Source: Dehalococcoidia bacterium (GTDB lineage: Bacteria > Chloroflexota > Dehalococcoidia > GIF9 > AB-539-J10). Taken from it: a stretch of 63,842 nucleotides of DNA. The stretch lies in assembly GCA_030602785.1 (NCBI GenBank), contig JAUVZB010000001.1, forward strand, positions 1 to 63,842, read 5' to 3'. The notes below the pieces were generated by a model. That model was given only the letters and a program-made list of their open reading frames with translations, did not search any database and had not been told where the DNA came from. Shown piece by piece: positions 1 through 6,626 of the stretch (position 1 is its first letter; each line of letters opens with the position of its first letter). Position numbers and translations under genes: made by a program.

Positions 1-30
1 CATTGGTACGAAGGGAGTAGCTCGGCCATG
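1..30 (-). repeat. 30-bp inverted copy of the 7067-7096 segment
   Basis: The first 30 bases match the reverse complement of positions 7067-7096 at 27 of 30 positions. A second short motif, TTCCGACAGGCTCYTAG, occurs near both copies (124-140 and 7111-7127) but in direct orientation. This looks like a remnant of a mobile element whose segments have been rearranged. The element family is not recognised. Confidence 0.5.
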
Positions 31-120
31 GGGCGCAGGTGAACTGAATGCGCACCCCCGGCCTTCGTGGAGTGGCGCACCAACCCTGCCCTACGCTGTG
101 TAGCCTCACCATCAGTGTGG

Positions 121-150
121 TTATTCCGACAGGCTCCTAGCTGCTATAAT
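121..150 (+). promoter_or_regulatory. putative tRNA-Gly promoter
   Basis: A perfect TATAAT box lies at 145-150, eleven bases before the tRNA body. The -35 region 17-18 bp upstream (TTATTC, 121-126) is a weak match. Because the box is so close, the transcript would start only a few bases before the mature tRNA. Confidence 0.5.
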
Positions 151-161
151 TGCAGGAGCGA

Positions 162-236
162 GCGGGAGTAACTCAGCGGTAGAGTTCCTGCCTTCCAAGC
201 AGGCTGTCGCGGGTTCGAATCCCGTCTCCCGCTCCA
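162..236 (+). tRNA. tRNA-Gly (anticodon TCC)
   Basis: A full cloverleaf can be drawn. The acceptor arms are GCGGGAG (162-168) and CTCCCGC (226-232), the anticodon stem is CCTGC/GCAGG around the loop CTTCCAA (anticodon TCC at 194-196), and the T arm contains GGTTCGAATCC. The discriminator is T at 233, usual for bacterial tRNA-Gly, and CCA is encoded at 234-236. It reads GGA codons. It has its own upstream TATAAT box and a strong hairpin terminator 15 bases downstream, so it is probably a single-gene transcript. Confidence 0.97.
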
Positions 237-250
237 ATTGAGTGTTTGCA

Positions 251-290
251 GAGAGGCGACACCTGAGGGTGCCGCCTCTCTCTGTTTGTC
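251..290 (+). terminator. rho-independent terminator after tRNA-Gly
   Basis: The stem GAGAGGCG/CGCCTCTC, then a one-base mismatch, then CACC/GGTG closes on the loop TGAG (251-280). The T-rich tail TCTGTTTGTC follows. It lies directly downstream of the tRNA. Confidence 0.85.
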
Positions 291-296
291 CGCCCC

Positions 297-1020
297 TCTG
301 GTGGGGGCAGGCCTCCGCGCCTGCCTGGGGGTGGATGTGGTGGTTGCGAATGTAGAGGCACGTTGCAGGTGCCCGGTGGTCCATATGTAGGGGCAGGCCT
401 CTGCGCCTGCCCGCGGCGTGGAGTGTGGATGTCTGCCGTGCAGGTGGGCTTCAACCCCGCGGGCATGGTGGGGGTGTGGTATTTGTAGGGGAGAGGCATG
501 CCTCTCCCGTCGGATCGCCGGCCATCAGGACTGTCCTTCGCTGCCTGCTATGACCGTCTGGGTGGCGGGAAACGCCGCACTTGTAGGGGCGAGGCATGCC
601 TCGCCCGTCGCCGTGACGGCACTCACGGTCGTTCTTTGCCGCGAGTGCGCGTACTCGACGCACGTGAATTCATTGTAGGGGCAGGCCTGCGTGCCTGCCC
701 GTGGAGTGGGGTGTTGGTGTCCGCTGTACGGGTGGGCTTCAACCCCGCGGGCATGGTGGGGGTGTGGTATTTGTAGGGGAGAGGCATGCCTCTCCCGTCG
801 CCAGAACGGCACTCACGGTCGTTCTTTGCCGCGAGTGCGCGTACTCGACGCACGTGAGTTCATTGTAGGGGCAGGCCTCCGTGCCTGCCCGCGGCGTGGA
901 GTGTGGATGTCTGCCGTGCAGGTGGGCTTCAACCCCGTGGGGGTGATGGGGGGTGTGGTATCTGTAGGGGAGAGGCATGCCTCGCCCGTCGCCAGAACGG
1001 CACTCACGGCTGTTCTCTAG
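297..1020. repeat. tandem array of variable-stem palindromes
   Basis: About nine hairpins share the frame TGTAGGGG...CCC with exchangeable stems. Copies start near 297, 351, 387, 485, 581, 676, 771, 864 and 963. Two stem types dominate: GCAGGCCTCNGNGCCTGC and GAGAGGCATGCCTCTC (or its CGAGGC form). They are embedded in a larger unit of about 190 bp, tandemly repeated (581/771/963 and 676/864), which also contains a conserved GTGGGCTTCAACCCC segment and a segment rich in GCG and CG. Open reading frames here are present on both strands and come from the repeats; I regard none as genes. Confidence 0.85.
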
Positions 1021-1078
1021 TGTGGGCGCCGCGTGATTCGCGTTAGCGGAAGATAGGTATGGTGTCGCCCGAACCTTG
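963..1078 (-). repeat. composite palindrome element, copy 1
   Basis: On the minus strand this begins with GTTCGGGCGACACCATACC, continues through a segment containing CAGCCGTGAGTGC, and ends in the GGCGAGGCATGCC hairpin. The same order occurs at 2195-2310 and, diverged, at 1284-1362. The fixed order suggests one element of about 110 bp with a defined end, which the shorter hairpins elsewhere lack. Confidence 0.6.
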
Positions 1079-1098
1079 AAAGGGACCGTTGAACCAGG

Positions 1099-1212
1099 CT
1101 ATTTCCCTTTCTTCTGTTTTGACCATGTGCTCACACCCCAAACGACGCCAATACCAATCAAGAAGACACCCAAACCAGCAAAGAAGATACCTATAGTGCC
1201 CAGCGCTCCCAT
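1099..1212 (-). CDS. 37-residue single-span membrane peptide
   Basis: The start is supported by a strong Shine-Dalgarno sequence (CGGAGGTGAAAAC directly before ATG). The peptide begins MGALGTIGIFFAGLG, carries one hydrophobic helix over about residues 3-27 and ends in the basic tail SKQKKGK, so the C-terminus should stay in the cytoplasm. No function is known and no family is recognised. It stands alone between repeat copies and is not in an obvious operon. Its Gly-rich helix and basic tail resemble small bacterial membrane proteins that are often left unannotated. Confidence 0.6.
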   Translation of the reverse strand: MGALGTIGIFFAGLGVFLIGIGVVWGVSTWSKQKKGK

Positions 1213-1283
1213 GTTTTCACCTCCGAAATCGTTGTCTGTTTGGGCATACTATATCCATACCATAGATGAAATTCAGTCGCCCC

Positions 1284-1362
1284 GGCAGCGCTCACGGCTG
1301 TTTTCTAACCGCGGCGGCGAGACGCAGCGCGGGTGAAGCTACGTACGGTGTTTCCCGAACTC
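1284..1362 (-). repeat. composite palindrome element, diverged copy
   Basis: The minus strand carries GTTCGGGAAACACCGTACG and then CAGCCGTGAGCGCTGCC, matching the element at 963-1078 and 2195-2310 in order and spacing. The terminal hairpin is missing. Confidence 0.45.
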
Positions 1363-1364
1363 CA

Positions 1365-1706
1365 CTAATGCAGATCGAGGTGCTCTCTCAGAGCCTCGCG
1401 CACCTGCTGCTGCAACTGTGGATCTTCAAGATGGCCGACCAGACCCTTGATCCTCTGCTTGGATATGGTCCGTATCTGATGAGCCATGACTACGGAATCC
1501 AGTGGCTGGCCCGCCTTTCCGCGAGGAAGGAAGACCTCAGAGGGATACAGGCTGCGCCTGGTCGAAGTGAGGGGTAGCACGGTCACGTTGGGCATTGCGC
1601 GGTTGAATTCCTCGTTGCTCGCTACCAACACGGGGCGTGTGCCCTTCTGCTCAGCTCCGGCGACTGGGTCCAGATTGGCCTCCATGACAGCCCATTGGTA
1701 GACCAT
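1365..1706 (-). CDS. mazF: MazF/PemK-family toxin (endoribonuclease)
   Basis: This 113-residue protein has the MazF/PemK pattern: an N-terminal strand, the signature around GAEQKGTRPVLVASNEEFN, then PLTS and a C-terminal helix. Family members are sequence-specific mRNA interferases held inactive by a partner antitoxin. The ATG at 1706 overlaps the stop of the upstream antitoxin gene by one base (TGATG), indicating translational coupling. A GTG at 1709 is an alternative start. Length is normal for the family. The antitoxin-toxin order is the usual one. Cleavage specificity cannot be read from the sequence. Confidence 0.9.
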   Translation of the reverse strand: MVYQWAVMEANLDPVAGAEQKGTRPVLVASNEEFNRAMPNVTVLPLTSTRRSLYPSEVFLPRGKAGQPLDSVVMAHQIRTISKQRIKGLVGHLEDPQLQQQVREALREHLDLH

Positions 1707-1981
1707 CACGAGTCCATCCTGCCGGCGGTCTCGCCATCAGCCGTGGCGAAGGCCGTCTCGATATCGGTGATGTCCTTGAGGAGTGCAGGGTCTTTGGCAC
1801 CCTGTTCCCACCGCGCCTGCCGTGTCCTTCTCTCGATATCCTTCAGCTCCCTGACAAGGGCCTGCTCGACGAGGGCGTTCTTGCTTGGAGCCGCACCTGC
1901 GGCCATTGCCTCGTCCAATGCAGCCAGGACGTTACCGGACAGATTGAATGTGGCCTTCTTCGTTCTTGGGCTCATGCTCAT
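1706..1981 (-). CDS. MazE-like antitoxin
   Basis: This 91-residue protein has an N-terminal strand plus helices (KKATFNLSGNVLAALDEAM), as in ribbon-helix-helix DNA-binding antitoxins, followed by a charged C-terminal region (LKDIERRTRQARWEQG) that would bind the toxin. It directly precedes and overlaps the MazF-like gene, so it is inferred to neutralise that toxin and to autoregulate the operon. GGGAG lies just upstream of ATG 1981; ATG 1975 is also possible. No operator palindrome is obvious. Confidence 0.8.
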   Translation of the reverse strand: MSMSPRTKKATFNLSGNVLAALDEAMAAGAAPSKNALVEQALVRELKDIERRTRQARWEQGAKDPALLKDITDIETAFATADGETAGRMDS

Positions 1982-2430
1982 TCAGCTCCCTTGCCTGCAT
2001 GTGTCGCTACTTCTGAGCAGTATGGTAGCAGAGACTTCCCAAATGCGGAAGCGAGAGATGCAACCTCATGGAGCACGCCTCAGAGGCCAATTGGGTATGG
2101 TGTCCCCCGAAGTCGAGTGTGCGCACTCGACGCACCGGAATCCGTTGTAGTGGCAGGCCTCCGTGCCTGCGCATGGAGTGAGGAGGTGTCGAGGGCTGCC
2201 GTAGGAGCGAGGCACGCCTCGCCCGTCGCCCCGGCAGCACTCACGGCTGCTCTCTGCTGTGAGTCGTGTACTTCACCTTAGGCGGAGTTAGGTATGGTGT
2301 CCCCCGAACTCTTGTATGAGTTGACACGAGTGGGGCTGTAGTAGGACGACGCGGATGCCGTAGAAAGCGCGCTGGAATGAAGCCAATGCCTGCGGCGAAA
2401 GTGAGTACCAGGTGCCCGGATTGCGCCAAG
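1982..2430. other. intergenic, repeat-derived, no gene seen
   Basis: This stretch lies between the toxin-antitoxin operon and the reverse transcriptase gene. Apart from the palindrome element at 2090-2310, no reading frame has a ribosome binding site or a recognisable product. It is the downstream flank of the retron. Confidence 0.6.
2090..2310 (-). repeat. composite palindrome element, copy 2
   Basis: The minus strand from 2310 begins GTTCGGGGGACACCATACC and runs through CAGCCGTGAGTGCTGCC to the GGCGAGGCGTGCC hairpin near 2200. A second hairpin (GGCAGGCCTCCGTGCCTGC) lies near 2155. Another TTCGGGGGACACCATACC end lies at about 2094-2111, so two ends flank this copy. Confidence 0.65.
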
Positions 2431-3309
2431 TCACTCCGCAAGCCGTCGGGCGTACTGCTTCATGGTCTCATAGTACTCTGGCTCTACACCGCGGAGGTAG
2501 GCCAAGGTCCCAAGGATTGCCGATGGGTCTTGTCGTGGTCTCTGTAGGGCAATCCAATTGTGTATGGCAGCACGAAGCTCTCGCTTGCGTTTGCGACCGA
2601 CGGTTGCATGCCCCGAGTTGACTCGCAAACCGCCAATCACCATCGCGCGACACGGTGTCATGATCTTCGTCTTGCCGTTATTCAGCCTGAAGCCCGCTTT
2701 CCCCAGAATTGCTCGGGCGTTCTTCTTCAGTGTGGTCAGCTCGTCAAGACTGTTCGATGAGAAGGCGAGATCATCCGAGTATCTTGAATAGGCGATATCC
2801 CTTTGGTCACAATAGTCTGCCAAGATGCTGTCCACCTCCTTGAATACGAGATTTGACAGCGTGGGGGATGTCGGAGCGCCTTGGGGTAGGTGGCCACGGA
2901 AAGTCGTAAGGGCGGTGAGGGTTGATACGACGTGACTATCGCCGGAGCAACCACAAAAGACGTCTCCTACGGCCGCCTCGCCAATCGACGGAAAGAAATC
3001 CTTGATGTCCAACAACAGTACACAAGTGCGACCTAGATGCAGACACGCATGTTGGAGGACGCTCACATGGCGGACGTATCCCTTTGCCCTATCACTCACG
3101 TCCATTCCCTCAAGCAGGTTCCGTAGGATCCACCGCTGGATTGTCTTGAGTTCCGAGTTTGGCGCCTCGATCTCGCGTCGGCCACCACGTCGCTTCGTGA
3201 CATAGTGGCCTCTATACAGCCTATGTCTGTTTCGGGCGATTCGTTGCAGATAGGAGACATTCAGACCAATAGCGTGTGCCAGGTCGCTAATGGATTCGAT
3301 TTCCGGCAT
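2431..3309 (-). CDS. retron reverse transcriptase
   Basis: This 292-residue reverse transcriptase would copy the msd part of the retron RNA into multicopy single-stranded DNA. Visible motifs, in order: RRGGRREIEAP (residues 41-50), HACLH at 87-91 in the place of the retron NAxxH motif, catalytic DIKDFF (Asp101), LPQGAPTSP at 141-149, and the catalytic box YSDD (177-180, retrons usually have YADD). The C-terminal thumb region is short, and there is no maturase or endonuclease domain, so a group II intron is excluded. The length fits retron enzymes. It follows the effector gene, separated by a 171-base gap that holds the predicted msr-msd. A GAGGA sequence precedes ATG 3309. Confidence 0.95.
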   Translation of the reverse strand: MPEIESISDLAHAIGLNVSYLQRIARNRHRLYRGHYVTKRRGGRREIEAPNSELKTIQRWILRNLLEGMDVSDRAKGYVRHVSVLQHACLHLGRTCVLLLDIKDFFPSIGEAAVGDVFCGCSGDSHVVSTLTALTTFRGHLPQGAPTSPTLSNLVFKEVDSILADYCDQRDIAYSRYSDDLAFSSNSLDELTTLKKNARAILGKAGFRLNNGKTKIMTPCRAMVIGGLRVNSGHATVGRKRKRELRAAIHNWIALQRPRQDPSAILGTLAYLRGVEPEYYETMKQYARRLAE

Positions 3310-3325
3310 CGTTCCTCATGTTCTA

Positions 3326-3511
3326 GCGGGAGAGGGATTCGGCTTCTACTCATAGCCGTGATTCACGGGGCGGATACGCTGGCGTAGCCGCCGGGTGAAT
3401 CACGGTGTGGTATAAGGAAGTTGGCATAAACCCGGCGAACCGCCGGGCACTCCGACACCATCGAGCATCTCGCGACGTTGTCATCGTACTAGGAGCCTTT
3501 CCCTCTCCCGC
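3326..3511 (-). ncRNA. predicted retron msr-msd RNA
   Basis: Read on the minus strand, GCGGGAGAGGGA (3511-3500) and TCCCTCTCCCGC (3337-3326) are perfect 12-base complements, the a1 and a2 repeats of a retron. GGCT/AGCC extends the pairing past a small internal loop. Between them lie an msr-type hairpin, CCCGGCG/CGCCGGG (3447-3431), and a long msd-type hairpin (3405-3356) with stem CCGTGATTCAC/GTGAATCACGG, then GGCGG/CCGCC and TACGC/GCGTA. The a1 arm lies within the last codons of the effector gene, so the 5' end overlaps coding sequence. The priming guanosine should lie just after a1 but cannot be fixed by eye. Confidence 0.85.
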
Positions 3512-4365
3512 CCTACGTCGAAGTCCCACTTTCTCTTCAACCGAGGCCCCATAGCCTCGGAACGTAGGCGACATAACGCATTGACCTGGTGCAAGTGCTG
3601 CAGCAGGCCCTGATGGATCTCACGGTATCCGGATGGACTCAGTTCGTACACTGGCTCTTCGCCAGCGTGATGCGAGTCAACATAGGACTGCTCCTTCAGA
3701 ATCTCCAAACTCGGCCCCACGTGGTATCGTTTGATGTTGGAGTTCCATTTGGTCAGCATCTCTGACATCTCTCTTGCCGTGATGGGTTGAAAGAGAGCTA
3801 CGACAAACAGCATGAAGCGCGATAGGTTGAAGATATTGCTGAGGTCACCTTTGGGTGTCCGCTTCTGCATCTTCTTGACGCGAGTGGATACCTTCGTCAC
3901 AATCTTGGTGCGTTCGTGCGTGCGGTAGTACAGCACGTTCTCAGGGCGTTCCTTCGCAATGAGTTTCAACGGTCCGAGAGTTATGAAGCTCTGTTGCTGG
4001 CGGAACTCTTCCTTGTTCAAGACCAGCATCTTAGGTCGGACATCTGACATGGAAGCAAACGCCCCCAGTTCCGCGATAGTCCCATGTCCTTCAATCGGTA
4101 GTACGATGATATCCACGTGGGCTGCCAGCTCTTCTTCAAGACTCAGCAGATCGAACCTTGGTTTCGCCAAAAGTGAGGCATAGACCCACTCGGGAAAGAC
4201 AACATGGACTTTGGGTATAGCCTGCAAAGCCTGAAAGAGTTCCATACGTACTGAATCCATCTCGGAGAGCCTGGAACCGCATAGAAACACATTGACAGTC
4301 GGGTTGGAAGCGTGCTGAAAGACACGAGCGTGAGTTCTTGTCAGAATCTCTGATACGGTAGCCAT
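3481..4365 (-). CDS. type II-A retron effector (NDT-like plus winged helix)
   Basis: This 294-residue protein resembles the effector of E. coli retron Eco1 (Ec86). Residues 24-150 form a nucleoside deoxyribosyltransferase-like fold with VNVFLCGSRL, FPEWVY, LLSLEEELAAHVDIIVLP and TIAELGAF, whose Glu99 matches the catalytic glutamate of that family, then FITLGPLKL. A basic linker (KKMQKRTPKGD) leads to a helical DNA-binding-like domain (about 175-260) and a KRKWDFDVG tail that matches the Eco1 tail. In Eco1 such effectors are held by the RT-msDNA filament and deplete NAD-type or nucleotide substrates on phage infection; that activity is inferred here. The gene is upstream of the RT on the same strand. 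Confidence 0.9.
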   Translation of the reverse strand: MATVSEILTRTHARVFQHASNPTVNVFLCGSRLSEMDSVRMELFQALQAIPKVHVVFPEWVYASLLAKPRFDLLSLEEELAAHVDIIVLPIEGHGTIAELGAFASMSDVRPKMLVLNKEEFRQQQSFITLGPLKLIAKERPENVLYYRTHERTKIVTKVSTRVKKMQKRTPKGDLSNIFNLSRFMLFVVALFQPITAREMSEMLTKWNSNIKRYHVGPSLEILKEQSYVDSHHAGEEPVYELSPSGYREIHQGLLQHLHQVNALCRLRSEAMGPRLKRKWDFDVGRERERLLVR

Positions 4366-4658
4366 TCTTCTTTTGCGAGTCTAACGGCTGGCTAGCGTGG
4401 TGTCAATTGGCTGCAGAGGGGCTGCAGAGGGGATGTGGATGCCTGGCACTCTTGGTTTCGTCGACTATTCAACGGCAATCATCGTAGCGATTCATGGATA
4501 CACCGCGCTCACCATCCTTCGGCTGCGGAGAGCCTCGGTTCTGCTACACCCATTCCGTAGCACGACGCCGCGTTTGACACCCACCCAGCTTCGACACGAT
4601 AATGAGTCTTCGCGGCCTTCCTCGAACGCCCTATCTTGTGGCCGCGCCGGATTCAGCC
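4366..4658. other. intergenic between divergent retron and msrB operon
   Basis: Promoters for both directions should lie here, but no clear -10/-35 pair stands out. A 12-base direct duplication, GGCTGCAGAGGG, occurs near 4410-4434. An in-frame upstream ATG of msrB at 4602 lies in this region and is judged less likely. Confidence 0.4.
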
Positions 4659-5093
4659 ATGCAGGACAACAACATGAAAGACGGGAAGCAGGAACTGCGG
4701 AAGCGGCTCACGCCCGAGCAATACGCCGTGACGCAGGAGAAAGTCACGGAAGCGCCGTTCGCGGGCCGTTACAGCAGACACCGTGAGCGAGGTAGCTACC
4801 GGTGCGTGTGCTGCGGCGCGGAGTTGTTCGACTCTGACACGAAGTTCAATCCCGGCACAGGCTGGCCGACCTTCCACGCGCCGGTACACGAGGACAGCGT
4901 GGACACATTGCCCGACACCAGGCTCGGGGCAGTCCGCACAGAGGTGCAGTGCCGCACGTGCGGAGCGCACCTTGGGCATGTGTTCGAGGACGGCCCGGAC
5001 CCTACTCCCCAGCGCTATTGCATCAACTCCGCCGCGCTCGACTTCCGGCCTGAAGCGCCCGAGCGGCCAGACTCGGACGCCTCAAAGCAATGA
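4659..5093 (+). CDS. msrB: peptide-methionine (R)-S-oxide reductase
   Basis: MsrB reduces methionine-R-sulfoxide residues in proteins, using thioredoxin as electron donor. The 144-residue protein has the zinc site Cys49-X2-Cys52 and a second pair CRTCG, the family signature GTGWPTF, and the catalytic RYCINS near the C-terminus. Start choice is open: ATG 4659, ATG 4674 (with AGGA eight bases before it) and ATG 4602 are in frame, and homology begins only after residue 10. It overlaps the next gene (maf) by four bases, so the two are co-translated. Confidence 0.9.
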   Translation: MQDNNMKDGKQELRKRLTPEQYAVTQEKVTEAPFAGRYSRHRERGSYRCVCCGAELFDSDTKFNPGTGWPTFHAPVHEDSVDTLPDTRLGAVRTEVQCRTCGAHLGHVFEDGPDPTPQRYCINSAALDFRPEAPERPDSDASKQ

Positions 5094-5698
5094 CTAAGCC
5101 AATCGTACTCGCATCTGCGTCGCCCGGGAGGTATGAGGTCCTGCGTCGGACAGGAATCCCCTTCACTGTTGACCCGAGCGACTGCGACGAGTCCCTCGAC
5201 GCGGCGACCCCGGAAGAACACGTGATGACCCTCGCCATGCGGAAAGCGCTTGCCGTAGCCTCTCGCCACCCGGACTCTATCATCATCGGGGCAGACTCTG
5301 TGGTGGAACTGGACGGGGATATCTTGGGAAAGCCCGGGTCCTCTGCCGACGCGCGCCGCATGCTGGGCAGACTGGCGGGCCGCTCGCACCGCTTGCTGAC
5401 AGGGGTAGCTATCGTTGATAGCGGCAGCGGGAAGACGTACCAGGGCATCGAGGCCACACTCGTTCACATCCGCGCGCTCACCGAAGAGCAGCTCGATGAC
5501 TATGTGGCCTCCGGCGAACCTATGGGCAAGGCAGGCTCCTACGAGCTGCAGGGGCTGGGCGCGGCCATCATAGACAGAATTGAGGGCGACTTCGCAAATG
5601 TCGTCGGCCTCCCGATAGCACACCTGGCACGCGCGCTCGAGGGCTTCGGAGTACGCATGCTGGAATCAGACTTGAATGGAGCAGAGACAGATGGCTGA
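5090..5698 (+). CDS. maf: Maf-family nucleotide pyrophosphatase
   Basis: Maf proteins hydrolyse non-canonical or pyrimidine nucleoside triphosphates to the monophosphates. The 202-residue protein has the N-terminal signature LASASPGRYEVL (usually LASxSPRR, so one Arg is replaced by Gly), the motif IIGADSVVELDGDILGKP with the catalytic Asp, and SYELQGLGA near the end. It overlaps msrB by ATGA and the next gene follows closely, making a three-gene unit. The role in this operon is presumably sanitation of damaged nucleotides, which fits the pairing with MsrB. Confidence 0.88.
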   Translation: MTKPIVLASASPGRYEVLRRTGIPFTVDPSDCDESLDAATPEEHVMTLAMRKALAVASRHPDSIIIGADSVVELDGDILGKPGSSADARRMLGRLAGRSHRLLTGVAIVDSGSGKTYQGIEATLVHIRALTEEQLDDYVASGEPMGKAGSYELQGLGAAIIDRIEGDFANVVGLPIAHLARALEGFGVRMLESDLNGAETDG

Positions 5699-6626
5699 CT
5701 TCACTAGACCCAGGATATTCCGACCGCCCAGCGAATCGATGAGCTACTACCTGCCGCTCACAAGCGGCTGCTCCAATAACACCTGCATCTTCTGCTACTA
5801 CTACGGCTCCAGGCTGCAGATGCGCGACGTCGATGAAGTGAAGCAGGAGATAGACGCCCTGCACCTCTTCAAGACGCAGGGGATCGCCGTACCCGGCATG
5901 GACCGGACCGTCTACGTCCTCGCAAGCCAGTGGGATGGGCGCCGGGTCTTCATCCAGGACGGGGACGCCCTCGTCTATCCGTTCCCGAAGCTGATTGAAA
6001 TCCTCGACTACCTGAACGAGCGCTTCCCTGACCTTGAGCGCATAGCCATCTATGCCACCGCCCAAGACATCCTCAGGAGGAGCGTTGATGAGTTGCGGCA
6101 GCTCAAGGACCGCAAGCTCACTATCCTCTACATCGGGCTGGAGAGCGGCGGCGACCAGATACTCAAGGACATCGGCAAGAACACCAACGCCGAGGAGATG
6201 GTCGCGGCTGCCCAGCGCGTTGAGGAAGCGGGACTCACCCTCTCCGTCATGGTCATACTCGGCCTCGGAGGCGTTGAGCGCAGCAACGAGCACGCGCTTG
6301 CCTCTGCAGACGTGCTCTCCAGGATGGACCCGGAGTACGGAGCCGCTCTCACACTCACCGTTGTCCCGGGCACTCCCTTGCATGACATGATAGAGCGCGG
6401 AGACTTCCATCCCGTCTCCCCTTTCCAGTCTCTCAGAGAACTCAGAACTCTCATCGAGCATCTCCGTGTCACTAACTGCTTCTTCAGCTCGATGCATGCC
6501 TCAAACTACCTGACCATTCGAGGGACGCTGCCGAACGACCGTGTGTCGATGCTCGCGAGGCTGGACCAGGTGATACAGAAGGGCGACGCGAGAGCCCTCA
6601 GGCCGGAAGGGTTCCGGGGACTCTAG
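5691..6626 (+). CDS. radical SAM protein of unknown substrate
   Basis: This 311-residue protein has a cluster-binding motif Cys27-X4-Cys32-X2-Cys35 (CSNNTCIFC), the spacing seen in a family of uncharacterised radical SAM proteins that keep SGCSxNxCxFC. ILYIGLESGGDQILKDIGK supplies the SAM-binding strands typical of Elp3/HemN-like enzymes. The substrate is unknown. ATG 5691 is preferred because GGAG lies nine bases upstream (5678-5681); ATG 5676 has no ribosome binding site. Its start overlaps the end of maf, so it is the third gene of the msrB-maf operon. Confidence 0.85.
   Translation: MADFTRPRIFRPPSESMSYYLPLTSGCSNNTCIFCYYYGSRLQMRDVDEVKQEIDALHLFKTQGIAVPGMDRTVYVLASQWDGRRVFIQDGDALVYPFPKLIEILDYLNERFPDLERIAIYATAQDILRRSVDELRQLKDRKLTILYIGLESGGDQILKDIGKNTNAEEMVAAAQRVEEAGLTLSVMVILGLGGVERSNEHALASADVLSRMDPEYGAALTLTVVPGTPLHDMIERGDFHPVSPFQSLRELRTLIEHLRVTNCFFSSMHASNYLTIRGTLPNDRVSMLARLDQVIQKGDARALRPEGFRGL

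Noticed and set aside
297-1020. CRISPR array or coding genes in the repeat-rich region
   Set aside because: Repeats are palindromic, of variable type and about 190 bp apart with conserved spacers, no Cas gene is near, and the open frames are repeat readings on both strands.
2431-3309. Group II intron or DGR reverse transcriptase
   Set aside because: No maturase or endonuclease domain, no template/variable repeat pair, and the adjacent effector and RNA fit a retron.
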